A DNA stretch of 64,000 bases from Dehalococcoidia bacterium (GCA_022827095.1 JAJDTP010000001.1:1-64000); one strand, 5' to 3'; shown: positions 15,755-25,166, numbered from the stretch's first letter. The notes: generated by a model from the sequence alone, not told the origin. Numbers and translations are program-made.

Positions 15755-16471
15755 TTATCCGACGTCGTTGCGCTGTGCGGACGTGCGCGCCAGCCATTCG
15801 TCGCGGTCCGCGATATCCCGGTCCCGCAGCAGCCGGTTGAATATCACCATGCTCCGGGGCACGTCCGCGGGAGGCGGCTGTCCATTGGACGCCAGCCGTT
15901 TCGCCAGGATCAGGACCGTTCCGGCCGCTGCGAACACTGTCAGCTGCTCGCTTCCGCCGACGAGGAGCCACCGTTCCGGCCAAGCAATCGCCATGACCGG
16001 CAGCGCGATCATCACTGCCAACAGCCACTCCGCGGAGCGCCGCGTTACGCGCCAGCCCAGAACATAAAGGGCCAAACCCAACGCAAAAAACGGCGGCGAT
16101 ATCCCCAGGATCCCCCCGGCCCAGGCGCCCACGCTGCGGCCTCCGGTGAAGCGCAGGAACGGCGACCAGTTGTTGCCCAGGATCGTGAACAGCGGCGTCA
16201 GCATCAGCCACCACCCCGTGTGTGACAATCCCAGCGCGTATTGCCCAACCAGGATTGGCCCAGCGCCCCGGGCCATGTCGATGAGGGCGATGGGCAGCCA
16301 CCACTTTCTTCCCATCTGGCTGGCGAAATTGCTGGCTCCTACGTTGCCGCTGCCGTGTTGCCTGAGGTCGATGCCGCCGAGGACCCGACCCATCACATAC
16401 GAAACCGGGACCGCTCCGATGAGGTAGGCAACCACCCACAGGCCAATCAGCGTTGCAGCTTCCCCCGACAT
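15755..16471 (-). CDS. plsY: Acyl-phosphate:glycerol-3-phosphate acyltransferase PlsY
   Basis: A 238-residue integral membrane enzyme that makes lysophosphatidic acid, the first step of phospholipid synthesis. The PlsY signatures are present: YLIGAVPVSYVMGR, then DLRQHGSGNVGASN (the GSGN motif), then GRSVGAWAGG, corresponding to the conserved GGKGVAT region but degenerate. The C-terminal extension after the last helix is longer than usual. An in-frame GTG at 16489 lies inside the end of a mobile repeat (16485-16799), so ATG 16471 is the better start. Confidence 0.85.
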   Translation of the reverse strand: MSGEAATLIGLWVVAYLIGAVPVSYVMGRVLGGIDLRQHGSGNVGASNFASQMGRKWWLPIALIDMARGAGPILVGQYALGLSHTGWWLMLTPLFTILGNNWSPFLRFTGGRSVGAWAGGILGISPPFFALGLALYVLGWRVTRRSAEWLLAVMIALPVMAIAWPERWLLVGGSEQLTVFAAAGTVLILAKRLASNGQPPPADVPRSMVIFNRLLRDRDIADRDEWLARTSAQRNDVG

Positions 16472-16484
16472 ATCGGCAACCTTG

Positions 16485-16799
16485 CTCACGCCTGCCCAGT
16501 TTTGGCAAACCTGTCATTGCGAAGAGCGAAGCGACGCGGCAATCCCGTTGGCGTAGCGACGGTCCTGGCCGCAACGAGATTGCCACCCCCGCATCAAGTG
16601 CGGGGTCGCAATGACATAGGAGTTACGCACTTGAAACCACACGTCCGTCACTCCTGCGAAAGCAGGAGTCCAGTGTCCGAAATCGTTAACGGTATTCCAG
16701 ATTCGTTCACTATAAAGTCAATGGATTCCTGCTTGCGCAGGAATGACGGGTTTGTAATTTCGAGTGTGTGACTCCTATGACAAACCGGGTACTCGTGAG
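16485..16799. repeat. Composite repeat: family A element with nested family B element
   Basis: The outer part starts CTCACGCCTGCCCAGTTT and ends AAACCGGGTACTCGTGAG, the family A terminal repeats. Its core (16512-16616) is the CATTGCGAAGAGCGAAGCGACGCGGCAATC type. Inside sits element B (16617-16777), whose ends TAGGAGTTACGCACTT and GAGTGTGTGACTCCTA are inverted repeats. ATGACA is found on both sides of B. The same composite recurs at 26187-26463. It fills the gap between plsY and the PHP gene. Confidence 0.8.
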
Positions 16800-16838
16800 G
16801 GGAACCGCGCAGTTGCCCGGTGCGGAGACGGCGGTACG

Positions 16839-17711
16839 CTACCGGCGAGACGCCAGTCGGCGGGCGGCTTCCTCCAGTCGCTCTACCGTTTCCATGGGCG
16901 GCCCGTTGACGCCGGGTAGCGGCTCCCGCGAGTTCCCGCTGTGGTGATAGTCGCTGCCGCCGCAGGGGATCAGGTCGTAAGCCCGCGCCACGTCGGCCAG
17001 CCAGTCCACCGTGGCCTCGTCGTACATGGCGTAGTGGACTTCCATGCCGTGGAGGCCGGCCGCCTTGAGCTCCTCCACAGTCTCGATCAGTGACTGTTCC
17101 GGCTCCGGCTCGTTGCCGCGCCGCTCGAACCACGGGTGGGCGAACACGGCCACGCCGCCCACGTCGTTCAGCAATTTCACCGCGTCCGGCGGCGTCAATT
17201 TCGACCGCTCCACGTAGGCCTTGCCGTTGCGCCCCAGGTATTCCCGGAACGCGTCCGACGGCTCGGCGAAGTAACCCTTTTCTACCAGCGCCTGGGCGAT
17301 GTGCGGTCGTCCCACCGAGGCGTCCCCTGCGATCTCCAGCACCCGCTCCCACTCGATGTGCATGCCGAACTCAGCAAGTTTCGCCACCATCCCCTCGCCG
17401 CGGGCCAGTCGGCCCTCGCGGAACTCAGCCAGCATCCCCTGGAACCCGGCATCCTCAATGTCCATGAAGTAGCCGAGCATGTGCACTTCGCCGCCCGGCA
17501 CGTCGCAACTGAGCTCGATGCCGGGGATAAGGCGCATACCGGGGATACGGTTCACCGTTCGCTGGGCTTCTTCCAACCCGGCCGTGGTGTCGTGGTCGCT
17601 GACCGAGATGGTTCGCAGTCCCTTGGATGCGGTCAGTTCCACCAGCTCGGTTGGCGTCAGCCGCCCGTCCGACGCGGTGGTGTGCAGGTGCAGGTCAACA
17701 GAAATCGTCAT
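16839..17711 (-). CDS. PHP-domain phosphoesterase (YciV/RNase AM-like)
   Basis: A 290-residue PHP protein. Metal-binding motifs occur in order: DLHLHTTASDG, SDHDTTAG, IPGIELSC, HMLGYF, VFAHPW and CGGSDYHH. Family members remove phosphates from 3',5'-nucleoside bisphosphates or trim RNA 5' ends, which fits its position next to ymdB and rny. ATG 17711, with GGGGTGA upstream, is preferred over the in-frame upstream codon at 17738. Confidence 0.85.
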   Translation of the reverse strand: MTISVDLHLHTTASDGRLTPTELVELTASKGLRTISVSDHDTTAGLEEAQRTVNRIPGMRLIPGIELSCDVPGGEVHMLGYFMDIEDAGFQGMLAEFREGRLARGEGMVAKLAEFGMHIEWERVLEIAGDASVGRPHIAQALVEKGYFAEPSDAFREYLGRNGKAYVERSKLTPPDAVKLLNDVGGVAVFAHPWFERRGNEPEPEQSLIETVEELKAAGLHGMEVHYAMYDEATVDWLADVARAYDLIPCGGSDYHHSGNSREPLPGVNGPPMETVERLEEAARRLASRR

Positions 17712-17757
17712 CAGGTCACCCCGTATCCGTGGTATCAAGTGTCAATGGATGTTTTGT

Positions 17758-17893
17758 CTCACACGTACCCGGTTTGTCATGGTGAGGAACGCAGCGACGT
17801 GGCGATCTCGTTCCTGGGGCGGTGTCTGTGCCCTGACGAGATTGCCACGCTGCGCTCGCAATGACAGTTCCAGCGAAACTGGGTACGCGCGGG
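17758..17893. mobile_element. MITE-like family A element with 9-bp target duplication
   Basis: A 136-bp element with family A core, starting CTCACACGTACCCGG and ending GGGTACGCGCGGG. The 9-bp sequence ATGTTTTGT is found exactly on both sides (17749-17757 and 17894-17902), the mark of an insertion. It has no coding capacity. Confidence 0.85.
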
Positions 17894-17905
17894 ATGTTTT
17901 GTTCG

Positions 17906-18682
17906 TTATACGTCGATGCGGCGGTCGATCCGCACGATGTCAGTGGCGTGGCCGGTGTCGTCGTCGATGTCGATGAGCACGGAGTTCAGGATGCACGGGC
18001 CCTTGGCCGGCTCGAATCGCTGGGGCAGACCCGTCCGGAACCGCTCGAGCACGGGCGCGACCTCCGTGCCGATGACCGAGTCCTGAGGGCCCGTCATTCC
18101 GAGGTCGCTGACGTAGGCGGTGCCTTCCGGCATGATGCGCGCGTCGGCCGTGGCAACGTGCGTGTGGGTCCCGACGACCGCGCTGACCCTGCCGTCCAGA
18201 TACCAGGCCAACCCTTGCTTTTCCGAGGTTGCCTCGGCGTGGAAGTCCACCACCACCGTTTTGGGGGCGAAACCCAGTTCGCTTGCCGCCTCGGCCAGCC
18301 GCTTGTCGGCTTCGCGAAACGGGCAGTCGATTGGCGGCATGAAGACCCGACCCTGCAGGTTCATCACCATGACGTCGCCGAACATCATCCAGCCCCGCCC
18401 CGGCGCGCCGTAGTAGTTGGCCGGCCGCAACAGCGGCAGTTCCTCCATGTGGGGCAGGATTTCCTTCTTGTCCCAGATGTGGTTGCCCGAGGTCATCACG
18501 TCGACGCCAGCCTGCAGCAACGCGTTGGCCGTTTTGGGAGTGAGCCCGAACCCGCCGGCGGTGTTCTCCGCATTGGCCGTGACCAGATCGATGTCCAGTT
18601 CGCGGCGCAAATCGGGCAACAATCCGGACAGGGCGCTGCGTCCCGGCTTACCGATTATGTCCCCAATCATCAACACTCGCAT
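17906..18682 (-). CDS. ymdB: YmdB-family metallophosphoesterase (TIGR00282 type)
   Basis: A 258-residue calcineurin-like phosphoesterase of the YmdB group, which hydrolyses 2',3'-cyclic nucleotides in Bacillus. Motifs: [43 protein letters not shown] and [14 protein letters not shown], all intact. The gene is 82 bp downstream of rny, the same pairing seen in Firmicutes. The mobile element at 17758-17893 stops 3 bp before its stop codon's neighbour region, so the gene is not damaged. Confidence 0.92.
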   Translation of the reverse strand: MRVLMIGDIIGKPGRSALSGLLPDLRRELDIDLVTANAENTAGGFGLTPKTANALLQAGVDVMTSGNHIWDKKEILPHMEELPLLRPANYYGAPGRGWMMFGDVMVMNLQGRVFMPPIDCPFREADKRLAEAASELGFAPKTVVVDFHAEATSEKQGLAWYLDGRVSAVVGTHTHVATADARIMPEGTAYVSDLGMTGPQDSVIGTEVAPVLERFRTGLPQRFEPAKGPCILNSVLIDIDDDTGHATDIVRIDRRIDV

Positions 18683-18764
18683 GGCATTATCCGTAAAGGG
18701 CTACGCTGTAAGGGGCGACGCACGGTCGCCCCTTGTGGTCCCGTCGTTACTTCCAACCGGGCGG

Positions 18765-20297
18765 CTACCTGGCGATGCTTTCCTCGCGGGTTTCGCGGAT
18801 CACCGTCACCTTGATCTGGCCGGGGAACTGCAGGTCCTTGGACACCTTGCCGGCGATGTCCCGCGCCAGGCTGGCGCAGGCCACGTCGTCGACGTCGTGG
18901 GGACTGACCATCACCCGAACCTCGCGTCCGGCCTGGATGGCGAACGCGCGATGCACGCCGTCGAAGCTGTAGGCGGTGTCCTCCAGCTCCCGCAGCCGCC
19001 GGGTGTACTGCTCGATGGATTCCTTACGCGCGCCAGGGCGAGCGGCGCTGATTCCGTCGGCGGCAGCCACCAGGAACGACTCGATGCTGGAATGGTCGTC
19101 GTCGTGGTGCTCACGCACGCAGTTGCAAACCAACGACCCAACGCCGTTACGGGTAGTCAGGTCGTAGCCGATCTCTGCGTGCGGTCCGGGTATTTCATGG
19201 GTCAGAGCTTTGCCGATGTCGTGGAGCAGGCCGCCCGCCCGCGCCATCTGCACGTTGGCGCCGACCTCGGAAGCCAGCATTCCGGCGAGCAAGCCCACCT
19301 CGATGGAGTGAGTGAGCACGTTTTCGCCGTAGCTGTAGCGGTACTTGAGCCGCCCCAGGAGCTTGATGAGCTCGGGGTCGAGGCCGCTTACTCCGACTTC
19401 GAACGTGGCCTCCTCGCCGGCCCGCCACATCGTCTCTTCGATGTCGCGTTCGGCGCGGTTGACCGCTTCCTCGATGCGGGCGGGCTGGATGCGCCCGTCC
19501 TTGACCAGTTGGGTCATTGCCAGCCTGGCGATTTCCCGGCGGACCGGGTCAAAGCAGGATAGCGTTACTATGCCGGGCGTGTCGTCAACGATGATGTCCA
19601 CGCCGGTGTGGGCCTCCAGGGCCCGTATGTTACGTCCTTCACGGCCGATGAGACGACCCTTCATCTCATCGTTGGGCAGGGAAACAACAGTTGTCGTGCT
19701 CTCAGACACCACGTCCGTAGCAAGACGGTTTATGGCGAGGGTGAGGATGCGTCGGGCGTTGTCGTCCGCCCGGGTTTGGTGTTCCTTCTCCAACTCATAG
19801 TAGCGGCGAGCCAGTTCGTGGGATGCTTCCTCTTCGCCACGCTTCAGCACGATACCTCGCGCTTCGTCGATGGACAACGATGCGATCCGTTCCAGCTCCC
19901 GATTGTGCTGGTGTTTCAGGTCCTCGGCTTTTTGCAGCTCGGACTTGGCGTAGGTTTCCCGTTCTTCCAGTTCCGTCTCTTGCTGCTCCAAAGACTCCAG
20001 TTTGCGGTCAAGCTGTTCTTCTCGCTGGATGTAACGGCGCTCCACGCGGTTGAGTTCGCGCCGTTGCTCCGTAATTTCCTTGTCACCGGCCTCGCGGATC
20101 TTCAACGCTTCTTCCTGCGCCTGCAGGAGGATGGTCCGCTTCTCCTCTTCGGCCTGGGTGATGGTGTTCGCAGCCTCCTCTCGGCTGCGTTCCAGTTGAT
20201 TTCCGCCTTTCTTGGTTGACAGCAGCAACCAAACCACTGCTGCCATCCCTGTTGCTAGCCCTGCTGCCGCCAGGACGGCAAGGACGATTTCTAGCAT
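18765..20297 (-). CDS. rny: Ribonuclease Y
   Basis: A 510-residue membrane-anchored endoribonuclease that starts mRNA decay. Order of parts: N-terminal membrane helix (1-27), long charged coiled coil (30-190), KH domain (about 200-270, with GRLIGREGRNIRALE) and HD domain (about 320-420, with AGGLLHDIGKALTHE as the metal-binding HD pair). The C-terminal part ends PGQIKVTVIRE as in other RNase Y. GAGGAT precedes ATG 20297, and a clear promoter lies at 20352-20380. Confidence 0.96.
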   Translation of the reverse strand: MLEIVLAVLAAAGLATGMAAVVWLLLSTKKGGNQLERSREEAANTITQAEEEKRTILLQAQEEALKIREAGDKEITEQRRELNRVERRYIQREEQLDRKLESLEQQETELEERETYAKSELQKAEDLKHQHNRELERIASLSIDEARGIVLKRGEEEASHELARRYYELEKEHQTRADDNARRILTLAINRLATDVVSESTTTVVSLPNDEMKGRLIGREGRNIRALEAHTGVDIIVDDTPGIVTLSCFDPVRREIARLAMTQLVKDGRIQPARIEEAVNRAERDIEETMWRAGEEATFEVGVSGLDPELIKLLGRLKYRYSYGENVLTHSIEVGLLAGMLASEVGANVQMARAGGLLHDIGKALTHEIPGPHAEIGYDLTTRNGVGSLVCNCVREHHDDDHSSIESFLVAAADGISAARPGARKESIEQYTRRLRELEDTAYSFDGVHRAFAIQAGREVRVMVSPHDVDDVACASLARDIAGKVSKDLQFPGQIKVTVIRETREESIAR

Positions 20298-20351
20298 CAG
20301 ATCCTCCTCAATCCGTCCGAGCGCAAGCTCGGGATATTTTGCCCTAAACCT

Positions 20352-20380
20352 ATCGTAGTGTTGGCACTAGTCAAAGTCAA
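20352..20380 (-). promoter_or_regulatory. Sigma70-like promoter of rny
   Basis: On the minus strand: TTGACT (20375-20380), 17-bp spacer, TACGAT (20352-20357). The leader is about 48 nt. Confidence 0.65.
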
Positions 20381-20538
20381 GAAACGCCGCACGTTCGCAA
20401 GAGTCTCAATATTGGCCGGTCTTGATTGGCGACCGAACATTTCAGGCTTGTCGCGATGCAAATGATGGCGACACTACGGCAGTATCCCGGCTCATGCAGG
20501 GCCATGCAAACGCCATCCATTTCGCGTCCGCCGTTGGT

Positions 20539-20547
20539 TGTTATACT
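20539..20547 (+). promoter_or_regulatory. Extended -10 promoter for the MFS gene
   Basis: TGTTATACT (TATACT at 20542-20547), no good -35, about 107 nt leader to ATG 20661. The rest of 20298-20660 shows nothing else. Confidence 0.45.
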
Positions 20548-20660
20548 GCATCCCACAGAAACCCCTTCCGCAAACCGGCGAGGGACCATGGTCGGACAAC
20601 CTTGCGGCCCGACTGACCTTTCATGGCAGCCCGGCTCGATCAGCGGGAGCTTACTGAACC

Positions 20661-21899
20661 ATGCAGAACCCTGAAACAGCCCAACAACCGGCGGGACCCG
20701 CTCCCGCCTTCGGTGGCCGGATCATCGTTCCCGGATTGGCCACCGGGCATGTTGTGTTCCACTGGATAGTGCAGAGCTTTGTGGTGGTCCTGCCTGAGAT
20801 CCAGCAGGCATTCATGCTGAACACGGTGGGGGTCGGTGGCATCCTGTCCGCCCGCGAGCTGGCCTCGGGCCTGGTGGCCCTGCCCGGCGGCGTGGTGGTC
20901 GATATCCTCCGTCGATACTGGGGGCAACTGCTGGCAGGTTGCTTGGCGGTGTCCGGCCTGGGCTGCCTGGCCATGGGCGTCTCGCCCGTTTATCCGCTGC
21001 TGCTGATCGGCATGGCGGTGGTGGCGATCTCGCACTCCATCTGGCACCTGCCCGCCTCGGCGTCCCTTTCCCACCACTTCCCCGAGCGCCGCGGGATCGT
21101 GCTGGCGGCCCACGGCGTCGGCGGGAGCGTGGGCGACGTGGTTGGCCCGGTGGCCACGGGCGCGCTGCTGGCGTTCCTCACCTGGCGCGAGCTGCTCAGC
21201 GTGTACGCGGTGGTGCCTTTTTTCCTGGCAGCGTGCGCCATCTGGTCGCTGCGCAACATCGGACGAGGCAGAGAGGAGCCGAACGTCGAGCTCTCGGAAC
21301 GGGTCGAGGCCACCGGCCATCTGCTGCGAAACCCCGTCCTGTGGGGCCTGACCGTGGTACGCGGTTTCCGGGGCATGGCCCTGGTGGCCCTGGTTACGAT
21401 ACTGCCGCTGTATCTCCACAACGAGCTGGACATGGGTCCGGCCAACCGGGGGTTCCACATCGGGCTGCTGATCGCGGTGGGTTTGGTGGCAAAGCCGGCC
21501 GCCGGCTTCCTGTCGGACCGGTTTGGCCGCAAGCAGGTGCTGGTACCCGGACTGGCCTGGTCATGCCTGGCGGCGCTGGCGTTGACGGTGTTTGATACGG
21601 GCATCCCCCTCACCATCACCATCGCGCTGCTGGGGTTGTTCCTTTACCCTGACCAACCGATTCTGGTTGCCACGGTCTTCGACGTGGTGGGACGCGACGT
21701 GGCGACCACGGGGCTGGGGATAGTGGCATCCATCGCCTTCCTGATGTCGGTGTTCTCGCCGCTCATAGCCGGGGCGCTGTATGAGACCCTGGGCTTCGAG
21801 GCGGCGGTGTACTACATCGGGGCCCTGTTCGTGGCGGCCGGGTTGCTGTTCGTCTCGCTCCCGTTGTCGCGGAACCGGGTGGAACCGAGCGTCGAGTGA
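20661..21899 (+). CDS. Major facilitator superfamily transporter
   Basis: A 412-residue protein with about 12 hydrophobic segments. The intracellular loop 2-3 motif is ARELASGLVALPGGVVVDILRR, and the matching loop in the second half is KPAAGFLSDRFGRKQV. The charged central loop (about residues 185-215) is typical. Substrate unknown; nothing next to it gives a clue. Confidence 0.8.
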   Translation: MQNPETAQQPAGPAPAFGGRIIVPGLATGHVVFHWIVQSFVVVLPEIQQAFMLNTVGVGGILSARELASGLVALPGGVVVDILRRYWGQLLAGCLAVSGLGCLAMGVSPVYPLLLIGMAVVAISHSIWHLPASASLSHHFPERRGIVLAAHGVGGSVGDVVGPVATGALLAFLTWRELLSVYAVVPFFLAACAIWSLRNIGRGREEPNVELSERVEATGHLLRNPVLWGLTVVRGFRGMALVALVTILPLYLHNELDMGPANRGFHIGLLIAVGLVAKPAAGFLSDRFGRKQVLVPGLAWSCLAALALTVFDTGIPLTITIALLGLFLYPDQPILVATVFDVVGRDVATTGLGIVASIAFLMSVFSPLIAGALYETLGFEAAVYYIGALFVAAGLLFVSLPLSRNRVEPSVE

Positions 21900-21928
21900 C
21901 CTTCGCCGGGGCCGGGCGCGCCTGCCGT

Positions 21929-22061
21929 CTCACGCGTACCCAGTTTGTCATCGCGTGGAGCGCAGCGACGCGGCGATCTCGTTCCTGCGGCGTCCGCTGC
22001 CCTAACGGGATTGCCACGCTTCGCTCGCAATGACAGGTTCCAGAAAGCGGGTACGCGTGAG
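21929..22061. repeat. Family A element with near-perfect terminal inverted repeats
   Basis: Left end CTCACGCGTACCCAGTTT and right end AGCGGGTACGCGTGAG match over 13 terminal bases. The core is family A. Flanking 9-mers (GCCTGCCGT and CCCTGTCGC) agree at 6 of 9 positions, perhaps a decayed target duplication. Confidence 0.75.
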
Positions 22062-22153
22062 CCCTGTCGCCGGTTGACCGGTTCCGGCCGTTGCCAGTAC
22101 CATTAGGGAGCGGACGGGGTTCAATCCCCGTCTTATCACACTGGGGGGTTGAA

Positions 22154-22408
22154 ATGAGTTCGAGTTATATCGGCAAGGTTGACAAGGCACGCAGGTACGC
22201 CGAGGAGCCGGAGCGGGTGAACATCCACACCTTCGAGGCGTCCTTCATCGGCAACCACAATACCTACCGGGTCTCCTACCGAGACGGTGATTGGCGCTGC
22301 GAGTGCGCCTTCTTCGCGACCCGACGGGTGTGCAGCCACATTATGGCCTTGCAGCGTATGCTCGACGAGATGCTCGCCGGACAAACCGCCGCGGCCGTCG
22401 CCGACTAG
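22154..22408 (+). CDS. Small SWIM-type zinc-finger protein
   Basis: An 84-residue protein whose centre reads YRVSYRDGDWRCECAFFATRRVCSHIMAL, the SWIM pattern CxC-x(n)-CxH. SWIM motifs bind DNA or proteins; a free-standing one has no fixed role. GGGGGG and ATG 22154 set the start. A strong terminator follows at 22442. Confidence 0.7.
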   Translation: MSSSYIGKVDKARRYAEEPERVNIHTFEASFIGNHNTYRVSYRDGDWRCECAFFATRRVCSHIMALQRMLDEMLAGQTAAAVAD

Positions 22409-22441
22409 CCGGTCGTCTTCGCAAAAACCAGATTGTTATTG

Positions 22442-22476
22442 CCGCCGGCGTCACGCAAATGCGCCGGCGGTTTTTT
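22442..22476 (+). terminator. Rho-independent terminator after the SWIM gene
   Basis: CCGCCGGCG (22442-22450) pairs with CGCCGGCGG (22462-22470), followed by six T. Confidence 0.92.
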
Positions 22477-22490
22477 GCTCAGGCGCGAGG

Positions 22491-23750
22491 TCACTCCGCC
22501 CAGCGCCGGAACACCAGGCACGCGTTCTGCCCGCCGAATCCGAAGGCGTTGGACAGCACCACGCCAACGTCGGCCGCTCGCGATTCGTTGGGCACGTAGT
22601 CCAGGTCGCAGTCGGGGTCCGGCGACTCCTGGTTCACCGTGGGGTGAATTCGCTGGTCGGTGATGGTCTTGACGCAGGCTACCGCTTCCAGCGCGCCGGA
22701 AGCGCCGAGGGCGTGGCCGATCATCCCCTTCGTGCTGCTGATCGGAACCCGGTAAGCCTTCTCGCCGAACAGCCGCTTGATGGCGATGGTCTCCACCGCG
22801 TCGTTAAGCGGCGTGGATGTCCCATGGGCGTTGATGTAGTGAACGTCACCGGGGTCTAGGCCCGCGTCGGCCAGTGCGCCCGCCATGGCCCGGGCGGCAC
22901 TTTCCCCGTTCTCCTGCGGCTGGACCAAGTGTCCGGCGTCCGAGGTTGCCCCGAATCCTGAAACCTCGCACAGGATGTTGGCTCCCCGGGCTCGTGCGCG
23001 TTCCAACTCCTCCAGGACCAGGATGCCGGCTCCCTCGGCGGGGACGAACCCGTCCCGTTCGGCGTCGAAAGGCCGGCTGGCCCGTTGCGGATCATCGTTT
23101 CGAGTGCTGAGCGCCCGCATCACCGCGAATCCCGCCAATCCCAGCTGGCTGATACCGGCCTCGGCGCCGCCGGTGACCATGGCGTCGGCCACGCCGTGGC
23201 GAATAGCCTGTAGCGCCTCGCCGATGGCGTTGTTGGACGCGGCGCAGGCCGTAGTCGCCGTGGAGTTGTACCCGCGCGCGCCCACGTACTGGCTCACGTT
23301 GGCGGCCGCCATGTTGGGCAGCACCATAGGGAAAAAGAACGGCGACATCCGCATTCCGCCCCGTTCGGCCAGTATCCGGCAGTTTTCCTCCAGGGTGGGG
23401 AAGCCTCCGTTGCCGTTGCCCAGCAGAACGCCCACGCGATACGGATCTTCCTGCTCCATGTCCAGGCGGGCGTCCGTTACGGCCTGCAACGCGGCCGCCA
23501 CTGCCATCTGAGAGAAGCGGGCCATGCGGCGGGCCTCCCGCCGGTCGATGTAGTCGGTGGCGTCAAAATCGTCGGCCTGGCCTGCGATCTGGCAGGGGTA
23601 GTCGGTGGGGTCGCACAGGGTCATGGGACCGATGCCCGACACGCCGGCCACCAGGTTGTCCCAGAACTTGTCGGCGCTCAGGCCCAGCGGCGTAATCGCT
23701 CCCAGGCCGGTCACCACCACGCGCCGCCGCCCGTTTTCGGTGTGCATCAT
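22491..23750 (-). CDS. fabF: Beta-ketoacyl-ACP synthase II
   Basis: A 419-residue condensing enzyme of fatty acid synthesis. Catalytic Cys169 lies in TACAASNNAIGEAL; the two active-site histidines are in NAHGTSTPLND and KGMIGHALGASGALEAV; the C-terminal FGFGGQNACLVF is the usual glycine-rich signature. The start has no Shine-Dalgarno. TACAAT ends 7 nt before ATG 23750, which points to a leaderless message. Next to folC, but no other fab genes are near. Confidence 0.95.
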   Translation of the reverse strand: MMHTENGRRRVVVTGLGAITPLGLSADKFWDNLVAGVSGIGPMTLCDPTDYPCQIAGQADDFDATDYIDRREARRMARFSQMAVAAALQAVTDARLDMEQEDPYRVGVLLGNGNGGFPTLEENCRILAERGGMRMSPFFFPMVLPNMAAANVSQYVGARGYNSTATTACAASNNAIGEALQAIRHGVADAMVTGGAEAGISQLGLAGFAVMRALSTRNDDPQRASRPFDAERDGFVPAEGAGILVLEELERARARGANILCEVSGFGATSDAGHLVQPQENGESAARAMAGALADAGLDPGDVHYINAHGTSTPLNDAVETIAIKRLFGEKAYRVPISSTKGMIGHALGASGALEAVACVKTITDQRIHPTVNQESPDPDCDLDYVPNESRAADVGVVLSNAFGFGGQNACLVFRRWAE

Positions 23751-23757
23751 GGCGACA

Positions 23758-23766
23758 ATTGTAGCA
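23758..23766 (-). promoter_or_regulatory. Extended -10 promoter giving a leaderless fabF mRNA
   Basis: TGCTACAAT on the minus strand (TACAAT at 23758-23763), then 7 nt, then ATG 23750. No ribosome site fits. Same layout as mutS2 at 32723. Confidence 0.55.
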
Positions 23767-23778
23767 GTCGCGTTCCGA

Positions 23779-25158
23779 TCAGCGTAAATCGGGCGGGAGC
23801 AGGTCGGGATATGTCTCCGGCTCGATGCCCAGGACGGCCTCGCGCGCCTCGGCGACCACGAACAGCGAACCGGTGACCAGGATCAGGTCATCAACATCCG
23901 CGGTTGCCACGGCTTCCGCCACCGCATCAGCCGTGTACGCGGTGATACCGATACGGTCCGCGGGCATCCTTTGGCTTGCGAACTGTTCCGCGATCTCTGC
24001 GGGACGCATGGAGCGTGGGTGCCGGGACCGCGTGGCGATGACCCGGTCCGCCCGCTGAGCCAGGAGTTCTACCATCGCGTCGACGCGCTTGTCCCGCGAG
24101 AATCCCGCCACCACCGTCAGCGTCCGGTGCGGCACGTAGGTTTCCAGGGTCGCCAGGAGCGTCGCCACGGAGTGGTCGTTGTGCGCGCCGTCGACCACGA
24201 GCGTCGGTTCTCGGCTCAGGATCTCCATGCGTCCGGGCCACTGGACAGTCTCCAGCCCGCCGATGATGGCGGGGTGGTCTATGACGTATCCGGCGTCTGC
24301 CAGGGCCTCGGCGGCACCGACGGCAGTAGCCGCGTTGGCTCCCTGGAAATCGCCCAGCAGGGGCAGCCGCAATCGGTAGGTGTCGCGGCGGCCGCGAATT
24401 TCCAGGCGCTGACCCTCCGCAGACGCCTGTTGGACCTCCCAGGTGATGGCGTCGCCCACTGATATCACTGTCGCCGATTGTTCCGCGGCGGCCCGGTCGA
24501 TTGCTGCCACGGCCTCGGGAAACTGCGGACCAACCACGACGGGTACGCCCGGCTTAATGATGCCGGCCTTGTCGGCGGCGATCTCTCCGATGGTGTCGCC
24601 CAGGATCGCCATGTGGTCCAGGCTCACCGGGGTGATCACGCTAACCTCGGGAGTCACCACGTTGGTAGCGTCCAGCCGCCCGCCCAGTCCGACCTCGATC
24701 ACGCTGACGTCGACGGCGTCCTCCGCGAAGCACTGGAAACCCATGGCCGTGAGGTACTCGAACAGCGTCGCCGGGCCGGCGTCGGGATCGGCGGCGTTGG
24801 CCCGGTGGTGCGGCCAGACGGCGTCGGTAAGCTGGGTAAACCGTTCCCGGGAGACGGGTGTCCCGTCGCGCCGGATGCGCTCGCAGAAGGAGTGCAGGTG
24901 TGGCGACGAATAGAAGCCCGTGGAATATCCGGCGGCCCGGGCGATGGACTCCACCATGGCCGCCGTGCTGCCCTTGCCCTTGGTGCCCGCCACGTGCACG
25001 GTTCCCCGCCGCCGGTGCGGGTCGCCCATTCGCGCCAGCAGCCGTTCCACGTTCCGCAGGTCGTAGATCCGCTTCTGTCGCGGCTGGGCCGGGACAGTGC
25101 GCTCGTGGTCGACCAGGCTCAGCAGCCGGGCGACCGCATCGTCGTAGGTCGCCGCCAC
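23779..25158 (-). CDS. folC: Folylpolyglutamate synthase / dihydrofolate synthase
   Basis: A 459-residue Mur-ligase-like enzyme that adds glutamate to folates. P-loop HVAGTKGKGSTAAM (residues 56-69), the FolC signatures GFYSSPHLHSFCERIR and VSVIEVGLGGRLDATNVV, and C-terminal VDGAHNDHS. GTG start at 25158 with AAGGA just upstream. The start is 8 bp after the SDR gene stop on the same strand, so they are probably co-transcribed. Confidence 0.92.
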   Translation of the reverse strand: MAATYDDAVARLLSLVDHERTVPAQPRQKRIYDLRNVERLLARMGDPHRRRGTVHVAGTKGKGSTAAMVESIARAAGYSTGFYSSPHLHSFCERIRRDGTPVSRERFTQLTDAVWPHHRANAADPDAGPATLFEYLTAMGFQCFAEDAVDVSVIEVGLGGRLDATNVVTPEVSVITPVSLDHMAILGDTIGEIAADKAGIIKPGVPVVVGPQFPEAVAAIDRAAAEQSATVISVGDAITWEVQQASAEGQRLEIRGRRDTYRLRLPLLGDFQGANAATAVGAAEALADAGYVIDHPAIIGGLETVQWPGRMEILSREPTLVVDGAHNDHSVATLLATLETYVPHRTLTVVAGFSRDKRVDAMVELLAQRADRVIATRSRHPRSMRPAEIAEQFASQRMPADRIGITAYTADAVAEAVATADVDDLILVTGSLFVVAEAREAVLGIEPETYPDLLPPDLR

Positions 25159-25166
25159 GATCCTTG

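Noticed and set aside
15627-16586. Upstream extension of the zinc-ribbon gene to 489 residues
   Set aside because: The extension overlaps plsY in another frame and includes repeat sequence. The real start, ATG 15626, directly precedes the Cys/His region.
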